Under the pieces are notes generated by a model that worked only from the letters and a program-made list of their open reading frames with translations, did no database searches and was not told the DNA's origin. From Stereum hirsutum FP-91666 SS1 (Eukaryota > Basidiomycota > Agaricomycetes > Russulales > Stereaceae), in NCBI RefSeq assembly GCF_000264905.1, contig NW_006763137.1:1170339-1234338 (forward strand): 64,000 nt of DNA, written 5' to 3'. A program made the position numbers and the translations under genes. Below, piece after piece: positions 23,875 through 33,828 of this stretch (its first letter is position 1; every line of letters starts with the position of its first letter).

Positions 23875-24430
23875 TATATAAGAACGGGCCGCGCCGGGAG
23901 AAATCGCTCCGATTCAGAACTTCAGAATCTGAACCATTCACTCTTCAACCGTCTCAATCAATGCAGTTCGACCCATCCTCTTGCCTTTGGATCGACTTAT
24001 TTGTACGTGCTCGTATCTTTGCAATTTTCCGAGGCGGTCGATGTAAGTATGTGCATTTTGGAGTTTTCTGGTGACTGCTGAGGAAGGGTTGGTAAGGATT
24101 CCCATCGGACGAACAACTTGAACCGCGTTCCCCTTCCGAGTACAGAACTAATCTCAAGCAGGACACTCCCTTCAGCAGCTATAATGCGCAACCAGGCACA
24201 ACCTGAAAACGCGCGCATCATTCTTCCGTATGCCACGGCGCTGTGTTGTTCGGCTCGACGACGAAACTCGTATACAATGGAGCCGCTTTTGTCGACAGAC
24301 GCAACAGACGAGCGGAATGGGTAACACTACTACTTCAAAGTACCCTCACGATCGAGTGGAATTACGCCGGGCAAATACTAGTACACGATTGTCTGATCTT
24401 GGTCTATGCCGGGTCTCAGATGTGACAGCC
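23875..24430 (+). other. Possible small transcription unit
   Basis: A clean TATATAAG at 23875-23882 is followed 79 bp on by an ATG at 23961, the spacing used by other genes here, and GTACGT and GTAAGT donors follow. I could not join the downstream open frames: the best gives MQFDPSSCLWIDLF, then a short second exon with an early stop, and a further 60-codon open frame (24243-24425) lies behind a stop. It may be a short gene, a decayed one, or a leader of the phosphatase gene. Confidence 0.3.
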
Positions 24431-24449
24431 ATCATTCCCCCTTGAGATG

Positions 24450-24455
24450 TATAAA
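24450..24455 (+). promoter_or_regulatory. TATA box of the histidine phosphatase gene
   Basis: TATAAA 72 bp upstream of the ATG at 24527. Confidence 0.65.
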
Positions 24456-24526
24456 GGTCAGCTCGAGTGATACACTGTTCCCCACCGGTGACCCACTGGC
24501 AGCACACCCTCTAATCAAGCTCTCAG

Positions 24527-26253
24527 ATGGTAAACGCGTCTGCTGGTCTGCTTGGTGTTCTTATTCTGGCCAGGCATGGCGACCGTCTCGAGTTCTTCCA
24601 GGATCCGCTCACATACACTCCATCTGAGACTCAACTCACGCCTCTGGGCACGGTGAGCCCTCTCCCGTCGAGGGCTTTGTTCAAGAACTTACCCACATAT
24701 AACAGGTTGAAGAGTTCCAGCTAGGAAGCTTCCTCCGAGAGACGTATATTTCTGCGTCCTCTCCGTCTGCCATTGCGAAAATCAGTTTTCCGGTTGCGAA
24801 TCTCGACCAGCTCCTTGTTCGGGCAGACGCTGCGGGTGAAGGCAGTACGATCTTGAGGTCTATGGGTGCATTAACCTCGGGCTTGTTTCCTCCAACACCT
24901 GAATTCAATATCACACTTGCCAATGGAACGACGGTCATAGGAGCCGAAGGAGGGGCCCAGTATATTCCAAGTAAGTATATCCATCCCATAGTCAGATACA
25001 ATTTGCTTCGCTGATGTGGGCATACATAGTCGAGTCTGTTGAAAATACACAGGATGTCTCACTTAACTCCTTCACCAACTGCCCTGTAAGTTGTTAATAC
25101 TATTCTCCAAAAGTATGGACTGATCTTGTGTGTAGACCTTCGATCAACACACCGTTGATTTTTATGCGTCGGCTTCATTTGCACAAGAGGCGTCTAGTGC
25201 ACAGCCTTTCCTGAATGCTCTGTCTCCATACTTGAATGGACGGTCCACAAACTTTACCAACATGGTTCGTGTCTATTCCCAAAGATGTCTAGAACTCTCT
25301 GTATCTGATTATTCTGACCGAACCTTCTCTATCCAGTTCAATGTGCGTGGTATCGAATACGACTGACCATGAGCTCGAGAATAACTGATGTTATACCTTG
25401 ATTATTTAGATCTTTGACTTCGTCAACGTTCAAAACATCCACAACGCGACATTCGCTTCCTCACTCCAGCCCACATTCGTGGAACAGGCATATGGGTTCG
25501 CCAACTTCCACGAGAACGGGGTGTTCAGCGATGCATCCCCTGCTGGTGTCGGAAACGGTACGCATATTTATCCTTCAATGGAACTCAGCTCAGACGAATT
25601 TATTTGTGACAGTCGCAATCCGCACCACTTTGCCCTCCATGTTCTCTTCATTGAATCGTATCGCCAACGCTTCCGATCCGCTCAAACTTGCACTGGATGG
25701 CATCTCTTACAAGCCGTTCATAAGCTACTTCAACCTGACCGCTGCAAGTGCGGATTTTAACAATAACGGCGTATATGAGCCCCTCTTCGGTATCGGTGAG
25801 TAATCATAATTGTACTCCTGTGGAGCCATAGTGACCCATTATTTGGTGCTGTGTACATTTACAGTCGACTATGCTTCTGCACTCGTCTTGGAGGTCAATG
25901 ACGCAAGTGGGAGATATTCAGAGCCTTTCTTAACTTTCAAGTTCAAGAATGGCACTGAGGATCCTGCCTTACATCCCGTCGTCTTGGGCCGTTTCGGAGC
26001 GAATACCACCAGTGTCCCACTCAGTACTTTTACAAGCGCCCTCGAGGTCAGTCTTGTGTATTTATTGGGCCCGCAGTCTCGTCACTTACCATCCGATGAT
26101 GATCTTCAGTTCGCAGCCATCAACAATACGGCGGACTGGTGCGCTGCATGTAATCAGCATACAGTTCGCCCGTGCGCGAGTCAGTCAGCATCTCGAAGGA
26201 ATAGCTATGACAAGTGGCGCCGCTGGGTCACTCGCAGACCTGCCTTCCACTAA
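24527..26253 (+). CDS. Histidine phosphatase superfamily (acid phosphatase-like)
   Basis: Exons 24527-24652, 24706-24970, 25030-25085, 25136-25264, 25337-25342, 25410-25557, 25613-25795, 25865-26046 and 26110-26253; about 412 residues. Branch-2 histidine phosphatase: ARHGDR at residues 15-20 supplies the phosphorylated His and its Arg partners. Further family-like segments are TPLGTVEEFQLGSFLRE, HNATFASSL, FHENGVFSDASP, SYKPFISYFNLT, VDYASALVLEV and a Cys-pair end DWCAACN. Many N-glycosylation sites suggest an extracytoplasmic protein, although the N-terminus (GLLGVLIL before ARHGDR) is too short for a normal signal peptide. Exon 5 is a 6-nt microexon (Phe-Asn), inferred from flanking CAG and GTGCGT; without it the frame is still intact. 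The C-terminus is uncertain: I see no closing membrane helix and the last exon may be spliced further. Substrate unknown. Confidence 0.82.
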
Positions 26254-26377
26254 TGACTACTGCACTGTTGTATGTTTTATATTTCGATAGATCTGAATCA
26301 CTCTGGTTCGATTTTCAGACATACTCGGAATCAATGAATATATGCACCGTGACTGCGTATCTGAATCATCAATTCGG
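26254..26377. other. Short gap between convergent genes
   Basis: 124 bp separate the stop of the phosphatase gene from that of HMG-like paralogue B, so the two 3' UTRs must be short or overlap. Confidence 0.6.
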
Positions 26378-27087
26378 CTACTCGGACCCAGATTCGAAGT
26401 CGGAGCTGAAGTCGGTTGATTCGGAGGAAGGGGATCCGGTCTCCTCGTCGGCTTGATTTGGACTTATGGCTTTTTTCTCCCAGTAAAGTTTCCCTTCGCC
26501 AGACATGTTGTCCCACTGTCTATTCAAGAGCACGGCTTGAAAATCGTTCGGCTTGGCGGACCCTTGACCGACGTCCTTCGCGCCAACTTTCAGGAACAGG
26601 TCCCTGCCCGGACTGCTTTGTGCTGAGGTATGGGCTTCTTGCTCATGGCTCGGACGTCTCATCGAAGTCCTAAGGGAACCCGAAGAACGTCACATAGAAA
26701 TCATTAGAATTGTGGCACGACTGGTGAGGACGAAATATCACTTACTCTTGGTTGTTAGATCTGAAGTATGTCGAGGACACGTACGGAGACACGGTGTATG
26801 CTATCGATATCGCCTTCCGTTCGTAATCTCTCTTCTCGGTCTCGTCAAGGCTATCCCAGTATTCATGCACCATCGCTTCGATTTCGCTTGAACTCTTGTC
26901 TACTTTGAGAGTCTCGATGAGGAACCTTCCGCATTTGAAGATGAAGTAGTCTCGGCCAGGGCTGCTGTTTTGGTGTATGGTTGAGGACCTAGGGGAGAAG
27001 AGGCAATGAGTGAAGATCCGGGCTCATTTAGCTGACGTTACCATGACAGTAGTACTAATAGTAGCAGAAGGGTTTAGCGACGCACAT
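26378..27087 (-). CDS. Small protein with two HMG-box-like repeats (paralogue B)
   Basis: Exons (minus strand) 27087-27086 (first two bases of the start codon), 26988-26746 and 26669-26378; 178 residues. The start codon is split: AT at the end of exon 1 joins G after a 97-nt intron with GTGCGT donor and CCTAG acceptor, giving MSSTIHQNSSPGRDYF. Two repeats both open with SSPGRD-x-F and close with YWDSLDETEKRDYERKAIS and QWDNMSGEGKLYWEKKAIS, the HMG third-helix pattern seen in paralogue A. An acidic Ser-rich tail ends the protein, as in many HMG proteins. A TATA-like box at 27160-27167 agrees with transcription from this point. No other in-frame ATG precedes the first repeat. DNA binding is inference. 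Confidence 0.65.
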
Positions 27088-27159
27088 GATGCTAGGCTGT
27101 TATGGGCGAGGTTTTGAGGTGGGTGAGTGGAAAGGGGTGGAAAGAAGGGTACGACGCTG

Positions 27160-27167
27160 ATTAAATA
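27160..27167 (-). promoter_or_regulatory. TATA-like box of HMG-like paralogue B
   Basis: TATTTAAT on the minus strand, about 75 bp before the start codon. Confidence 0.45.
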
Positions 27168-27855
27168 CATCGCTTATTCGGCTCTAGCTTTTACGATAAT
27201 GCGATCGGTGGCGGTCCTTTGTTCGCTTGTGCCATCATATATGGCTCACCAAATCTAGATAGACAAAAGACCCTTGTGTACATGTCCACATAGTTACCAG
27301 TTAAACCGACAGAGAAAAGAACAAGAAAGAGTTATTGTGTCGCTAGATACTAGTTCTGCCTAATCAGGACACAAAGCGAGGCCTTGTTCGCCCATTTTGG
27401 CAGGTATCCTTATGTGCACTAGCTTGAATATGACCTGTAGTGCTATGCTCGCCAAGTCTACATTCTTCATCCGAGTAATTGATTATGATCGTCGTATTCA
27501 TGCCGTATATGACTGACAATCATTTCCTGCCCCAACAGACAACTTTCACCCACCCCAAGCGAATCGACAGGAATCGTATAAACTCGGAATGTGTCACTCG
27601 GTGCCACTGTGGCGCCTTTATGATCCTACGCTTAGGTGCAGAGGGTTACCGCAACGGATTCCAGGAGACAAAAGAGACGTTCGATCTTGTTGCACAAGGA
27701 GAAAGTGAGTCTGAAGAATAGTAAAAATCCAAGACGTGGTATACATAAAAGAACAGCGTGAAACCCCAAGTCATCGGGATCGTGTCCGAGAGAAATATAC
27801 CCTGAGTACCAACCGTGACAGTCATCTACAGTTCAAATCCTATGAGTTCTGTGTC
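27168..27855. other. Intergenic with a palindrome and one weak ORF
   Basis: About 0.7 kb. A 17-bp palindrome lies at 27600-27616. A plus-strand open frame ending at 27721 reads like protein near its end (a CHC pair, then an acidic tail), but it has no promoter or splice support, so it is not called. Confidence 0.4.
27600..27616. repeat. 17-bp palindrome, copy 1
   Basis: GGTGCCACTGTGGCGCC: two 8-base arms (7 of 8 paired) around one central base. Near-identical palindromes occur at 29194 and 29396. Confidence 0.7.
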
Positions 27856-28809
27856 TCATTTCCTGCTGATCAGCATTCGTCAACATTGGAAACATCGAAA
27901 AAAATGGTACACAAAACACACCTGCTTAGATAGTCGCGTATCACCGAACCGATGCTTCTCCGAGTCGGCTTCAAATCACGGGGAACAGGCCTTCTCTCTC
28001 TCTTATACCATTCTCTGACTATAGCCCGTCCCTCGGGTGAATACTGGAAGTCACCAGGACGGGCACCATCCATGATGAGCACGATAATAGAAATCATATC
28101 AGGGGTCCCCGGGGCCGTCATGACTGACCGCCGGTGACATTCAGATGAGCAATCAAGTAAATGTTCTCCAGAGTTTCAACAGAATCAGAAGTTCCGCTCA
28201 CCGAGATGAACCTTGACCACCTCCTTCTTCGCTTCTTCTGAGGACAAATTATTGATGTATTCATGGAAACTGGGCGGAAAGCTCGCCCGCAACGTCTCCA
28301 AAGCCTGCTCTTGTTCGCTCTTGATGACCTTCATCACTTCGTCCTTTTGGGCGGCGCTTGTGGAGATAGACAGTACCAATCGCTGCACCGCGCGAATGCG
28401 CCATATCTCGATGGCCTTCGAGCTGTCCGCTGGTGGTACATCCAGCCTCAAGGTACTAATCGAATACACCGAGGGCATATCCTATCAGGCGTGCTAAGCC
28501 ACGCTCCAGGAATAAAATTGCTTACCCGAGCAACCCCGGAGTCGAAGACACTTGAGATTCAGAGCACAGCGTGGTCGTATCTTCCTCTCGTTTGTGATTG
28601 TCGGTGTGATCCACGACCTTGAACCCAACGCTATTGAGACCGGCTGGGACTTTCAGGTGCGGGGTCAGTTGCGGAGGAGTCTTGATTGGGACTATTGTCG
28701 TTGTGCTGTCGTTCATGATCTGGCATTGAGAGAAGGTCATCATGTGTAATAGAGATGGCAGCACAGAGTATCAGTGACATACCTGATTGACAGTTGGATA
28801 GATTGGCAT
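27856..28809 (-). CDS. Orphan protein, 228 residues
   Basis: Exons (minus strand) 28809-28783, 28719-28526, 28455-28202, 28123-27922 and 27865-27856. All junctions keep frame and each has a usable donor (GTATGT, GTAAGC, GTGAGC, GTGTGT). I recognise no domain. The middle (about residues 75-155) is helical and charged with Lys/Glu-rich stretches; a hydrophobic segment follows (ISIIVLIM), then a basic region with RERRPVPRDL and TRRS. A TATA box at 28866-28871 supports the start. The end is ambiguous: reading through the last donor gives a stop at 27870 instead. It shares strand and promoter style with the two HMG-like genes, but I could not align their repeats. Confidence 0.5.
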
Positions 28810-28865
28810 GAATGATCAAAAAGGATGGAATAAGGATACTGAATTCGACGCAGATAGACCTGGCC

Positions 28866-28871
28866 TTTATA
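28866..28871 (-). promoter_or_regulatory. TATA box of the orphan gene at 27.9-28.8 kb
   Basis: TATAAA on the minus strand, about 57 bp before the ATG at 28809. Confidence 0.65.
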
Positions 28872-29193
28872 GAGAATCGACCAGACTCAATCGCACGGTC
28901 CTTTTGTTCGTTCATGGACACAAAGATTGAAGAGCATGTCGCCTGTCACAGGAACTAGTGGCGCAGAAAGAGTTGTTCTCAGCGTGAACACAAGTACTAG
29001 CGATCCAAGTTGAGAACAATATCTGCTAGCACCCTTGTGCACTGGATTGTGAGCGTGAAATTTCCCCGGTTGTCCAGACACAGACTGTCAACCGGCACTT
29101 ACGGTGTTTCAAGACGACGGCAGCCACCAGCAGCCACTCGCACAAGACAAGAAAGAGAGAAGCAGAGGAAACCGAGACGCCCGGGGGTAATGT

Positions 29194-29210
29194 GGCACCA
29201 CGGTGGCGCC
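29194..29210. repeat. 17-bp palindrome, copy 2
   Basis: GGCACCACGGTGGCGCC; 8-base arms, 7 of 8 paired, same right arm as copies 1 and 3. Confidence 0.7.
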
Positions 29211-29395
29211 ATTAGAATGCTCACTGCACCAAAACCTACCAGCCCTCGTTACCAAGACCTGCTAGCAATCGTTTTTATTGTATACTGCGCATCACAATAT
29301 GGAGTGAAGAGATGGCTGGGACATATGTGACCCAAGCATTCAGACGCCACTCAGGACAAGTCAAGAAAGCGAGGAAAGCGAGGCAAGAGTGAACT

Positions 29396-29412
29396 CACGC
29401 CACTGTGGCGCC
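29396..29412. repeat. 17-bp palindrome, copy 3
   Basis: CACGCCACTGTGGCGCC; right arm identical to copies 1 and 2, left arm 6 of 8 paired. Confidence 0.65.
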
Positions 29413-29537
29413 AATCTCCTTACACAACGACAACCCTTGTCTTGAATCGTACACTGCATATTGAGGAATTTAACGTAGTGATTAGCCAGCCGGAATTCCG
29501 GGAACACTGAAGGCGCACCTCGCTTGTAATGGTAATC

Positions 29538-29637
29538 TCACCCCTTCGCCCAACCCAACCTCCTCAAGTCCCTGACACATTCAAAGGTATTTTCACCCCT
29601 CCGCCCACCCCAACCTCCTCAAATCCCTCACACACTC
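29538..29637. repeat. 45-bp tandem duplication over a stop codon
   Basis: Segments 29538-29582 and 29593-29637 differ at only five positions. The second covers the last 14 codons and the stop of the coiled-coil gene (minus strand); the first is an extra copy just behind it, still with an open frame and its own stop. Confidence 0.85.
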
Positions 29638-31030
29638 CTCCGTCTCCTTCTTCACCCTCGCCCAATCGTCGACCACCTGCCCAAACGTATTATTCTCTCG
29701 TCTTCTCCCATCGTCACGGTTGCTGACAGTTCTCTTCCTCTCTTTACCCACGCCACGGTCGCGGTCAACGATATCCAGTAGAGCTTCGTACTCTGCCAAC
29801 TTCCGGTCTAGTTCCTCCTCTTCAGCCGCAAGTCGAGATTCTTCCTCCGATAGTTTTTGTGAGGAAGATTGCAGAGCTTCGGCGAACGTCCGACTTTGTC
29901 CTGTTCCCCTCGTATGTGTCCCTTTTGGTACCGGACCAGACTTGGACTTGGAGGGCGGAGCAGAGAAACTATATAATGACTCCTCGAAACAAGCTCGAAG
30001 GAGCTGGAGACGGAGGAGTGTGGTGTCGATGGATGTTGCGAGGAGGGAGACGCGAGAGGAGAGTTGGGCGTTGGATTTTGAGGGGATGTTTGTTGGTGTG
30101 CCGGTGTCTGTGTTGGTGATAGTAGACGGAGAGGAGAGGGCTTTGAGGAGGTGAGATTCGAGTCGCGGGTGGATCTTATGGCATGATGTCAGAATGGTTC
30201 AAGACACAGCAGCCAGGGTTAAGAGACACGGAGACTCGGAGAGAATAGCAAACCTCGTTGATCTGGGATACGAGTGTCAGCACGCGTTCGCGCTGGTCTT
30301 CAACTTTGTTTCGTGCGTCGGAAGAAGCGGCTTGTAGGGCTAATATATCTTGCAAGAGCTGCGTTGGCGAATGCTCCGTTTCTTGAGTCAAGCATAGAAT
30401 GCGTCGTATTCAGCGAACACATCACGAATACGTGTTGCTGGTTCAACTGAATGTTACCTTCGCCATCTTCACTATGAGCGTAGAGTACGTCACATAATGA
30501 GCGGAAAGTATTGTTCAATTCTTCAGCGAGTAGGTCCTCTAGCTCCGGAGGGCCCTAACAGCAAGATTAGGACCGGGGGACGATACACGAAAAATGGTGG
30601 TAAATTGATGGTGTCACTGACAATAGGCAGGGTTTCGAAACGTAGGAGGTCCTCCCGGGTCAGCCCTCCAGGTAGAAGAGAGTTCTCCTGCTCTGATGGC
30701 CATGAGTGATCAAACGCTTGATTGCGAAGTGCTGCCTGTGCCAACAAGAACGAAGAAACGACGCTAGTGAGTTCAGGTAAGAGTGACGGCTGTATTTTGA
30801 GCCCACAGTACGGGGCCGAAGACACCAGAGAACGATCTGGAGAAATTGAACCCGCCTCGAGAGCATCACTGTGGTGTGAGAGACTGAGACGTTGCACATG
30901 GTCTGAGAGTATTCGGGATCGCAAACTCTGCTCGCAAGGGTTCTGAAGTCAGAAAGGTATTTAGGTATAGTCTATCCACGCCAACGGTGCTGCTCGGAAC
31001 CAGACTGGCACTCGTACCGAGGAAGCCATG
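29593..31030 (-). CDS. Coiled-coil protein, 379 residues
   Basis: Exons (minus strand) 31030-31019, 30942-30622, 30554-30458, 30381-30254 and 30174-29593. The first coding exon has only four codons (MASS), ending at a GTACGA donor. The N-terminal 115 residues are mostly hydrophobic/helical (PELTSVVSSFLLAQAALRNQ). Residues 120-180 (ELEDLLAEEL, QLLQDILALQ, DQRERVLTLVSQINE) and 290-375 (EEESRLAAEEEELDRKLAEY and after) are Glu/Leu-rich heptad-like segments. A low-complexity Ser/Thr/Pro linker lies between. No enzyme motif. The layout suggests a structural or kinetochore/vesicle-tether type component, but I do not recognise the family. The last codons are tandemly duplicated downstream. Confidence 0.65.
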
Positions 31031-31711
31031 CTCAAGTTGTAGGTAGCGCACAGAGAAGGTACTGAGATATACAAGGCGGGCAATTCTGGAGGTGCGTGTT
31101 GATGGAAGTTCAAGTGAAAGAGCTGTGTGGCACCAAATAGGGGTCCCAACTCGCGCAAGCGTGGGAATTTTTCGATAATCCCCCACATGCCGCCAGCGTG
31201 TTTCTCCGCCTTTGACGCAGCGTATGTTGGTGAAATCGCAAAGCGAAAACGTTTTTTGTAGCCGAGCCTTGAGCTTGAGCGTACCAGGTTGTGGTAACGA
31301 CGCCGGTAGCGTCACTGTCCTATTGCACATAAACTTGACTGGAACATCTTCTCAAATATTTCTAATCGCCTTTTTTTGGGCCACATTGCGCTCGACGGCC
31401 CGCGGGATGACGCGCTGCTGATCCGCCTTGCGTTTTACGAACATGTCCGTCCACTTATCTCTCCCCCACGCAGTATATATCTGAGCCTTTCTCCCAGCCG
31501 TCATCTTCAACTCGTTCGCTGGCAGCTCACACCGGCTTGCTCGGCTTGCTGGACTTCTGTCCGTATATTACTTCTCACTATTCACAGCCTCGGAGGCCAG
31601 CGTTCAGTATCTTCACATCTGCGCACTTATAACCGCGCTCTTAAGTTGGTAAGCTCATGAATATACCCAGAGCGCCTTCTTTTACCCCACAGAACCGCAG
31701 CCACTGACGCT
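31031..31711. other. Divergent promoter region
   Basis: About 0.7 kb between the coiled-coil gene (-) and an orphan gene (+). TATATAT at 31483-31489 suits the plus-strand gene. The minus-strand frame 31330-30866 that overlaps the coiled-coil gene is a shadow. Confidence 0.5.
31649..31692 (+). other. Probable 5' UTR intron
   Basis: GTAAGC at 31649 and CACAG ending at 31692 delimit 44 nt just before the ATG at 31712. Confidence 0.45.
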
Positions 31712-33828
31712 ATGCAAAGGACTCGGAAGAGCCGCTCTCAGACGAATATCATGGGCGACACCCACGACTTCCCAGTCGCGACGTCCCACTCCGCGCACGG
31801 TCACGGACAACGCACGTCCTACCCCTACCTCGACTCGCCCAGTGCTCGAGCACAAAATCACCCATATATACATTCTCCTTTTCCTTTTCCTACTGGCGCT
31901 GGAGACCAACAATACCAGCACCACGATCATCGAAGAGCATCACGCGTTTCGCTGGCCGATCGACCATTACCAGTGCCGGGCACTGTTTCGTGGGTCCATA
32001 GACGCACTCATAGCAACTCACACTTGCCCAGTACTTCCAATCCACACGCAATGTCTTCTCCTGCTGTCGTCACTCCGCAAATCCCCCCTCTCCCGAACTT
32101 GCAAACACAATTCCAATTGGAATACCCCGACAATGATGACAGCGATAAAGACGAGGACCAAATCCAAGACCATGTCGACTACCATCGTCTCTCATATCCT
32201 GCTCTCCGTATCGCCAACGCAGCAACACCAGACGTCGCCTCACTCACCCAACGCGGCGACTCTGACGCGCCTGCAGCAGTACCACCACCGCCTCCACCCG
32301 GCGCCTCACAGCTCTCTCACCACCGATCTATGGCCTACCATACCCCCAGTCCAAACAGCAACTATGACCACATCGTGAGCATGACCAATACGACTGGAAA
32401 TGGAATGGCCATGAACGGGACTGGATTGATGGGGAACGGAAATAGCAATCCGCTGTCGCCCCGGGCAGAGTCGATCGGTTATTGGGCGGAAGGACTTAGC
32501 CATGGGACGCATGAGAATCCGCCTACATTTGTGAGCGAGGAGCCACTGACCGCTAAAACTGGCGGTATGATAGGTGAGATGATGGACGTGAGGATGTCGA
32601 GCGCGTCGATGGCAAACTTGAACATGGGCTTAGGTGGGATGAGGGCCATGAGTATCGGGGACGCGTTGACGGAGGTGTCGTTTGCGAATAGGGGCCCAAA
32701 TGTGGATAAGTTGCGAAAAGGTGCGTCATTTTCCTCTTTCGTCTATGCGCGAAGGCCCTTCATTCTGATGGCATTTTCTGTGACAGTTTATTATCGTTTA
32801 TTTAGTATGTGTCTCCTTCAGCTGTAAAAGCTCGGTTTCTTTCTTGATTTATACTGACCCGCCCCTCTTCTATCTGTCAATTCACTCTTGAAATAGCACA
32901 TTCGAGTGGCGCATACCCTTCGAAATGGAGAATCCATGCAGATGACCCCTCATTAGCGTACGTCCCTCCAATCACGTCACATATGCTCTTCATCTCTACG
33001 CCTCCTCCCAAACTCCCAACTTCTATGTCCTTGTTTACCTTCAAATATTCCCACACAATTCTAGAACGACTCAATCTCGTTCTCGCAGACATCATTCTCG
33101 AATTCATTTTACTGTATATGTACCTCCCCAATCTCAATCCTCCATCTTTCCCTATATTCGTACCTCATCCCTCTTCCTCTTTCCAATCTCGTTCATTGTC
33201 ATCGCACACCTTTCCATCCTGGTATAACAATACCCATTCTCACCTACTTTTCACTCATCTGATTCCCTTTTTTTCCCCTGTTCTCACATCATGTAAACAC
33301 AGCTATTTCCACCACGACCACGTCCAACCTCCCCGGCGCGCAGGGAACTACATCGACTACCTCTGCTACCGCGAATCCATCCACAAATCCCGGGTCAAAC
33401 TCTACGTCTCCGTCAACGGCGACTCTGACCACCTGCGGCTCGTCGCAGCATACGAATCGTTCGGTGGCGCGCCCAAATCTCGCGCACAATCAGCGCTCGG
33501 TCATAATCTTCTCAGCGACTCCACCCTTAACGGCGGCCTCGGAGGTGGCCAATACAATGGCAGCCTCATCGGGCATTATAACGGCAATGGAAATGCCGTA
33601 CTCAGCAGAACCCAGTCGCGCGGTGGCGCCAAAATGATCAACGGCGGTGGCCCGATATTGGAGAAATCTCATGGGAGTACACCGGAGGATCCGTTGTTGA
33701 TATGTGTGGAGTTGGAGGAGAACGCGCCGAGGGAGAGGGCGAGGGAGCCGATCGGGGCTTGGAGGAGGTTCGGGAGGGTGGTGGGCAGGTGTTTTTGTGG
33801 TGGGCCGGGGGCGGAGGGAGTGAGATGA
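31712..33828 (+). CDS. Orphan low-complexity protein, 531 residues
   Basis: Exons 31712-32720, 32897-32957 and 33303-33828. The long first exon is His/Ser/Pro-rich, with an acidic patch (DNDDSDKDEDQ), a Pro run and a Met/Asn/Gly-rich stretch, as in disordered regulatory regions. The spliced part has the most protein-like segment: WRIHADDPSL joined to YFHHDHVQPPRRAGNYIDY, then SRVKLYVSVNG and LRLVAAYESFGG, which looks like a short folded domain I do not know. The end is basic with CFCGG. The second intron (345 nt) is long for this genome and is open in the downstream frame, so an alternative exon there is possible. No signal peptide in the chosen model. Function unknown. Confidence 0.55.

Larger units (their letters stand above)
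28872..29537. other. Intergenic with a degenerate direct duplication
   Basis: A block near 29130-29220 (CACTCGCACAAGACAAGAAA followed by a palindrome) recurs in altered form near 29345-29430 (CACTCAGGACAAGTCAAGAA and a palindrome). No ORF of note. Confidence 0.5.

Noticed and set aside
32983..33302. Open frame continuing 5' from the last exon of the orphan gene
   Set aside because: A proper GTACGT donor and CACAG acceptor remove it and join the preceding exon in frame; its sequence is simple Ser/Pro/Phe-rich.
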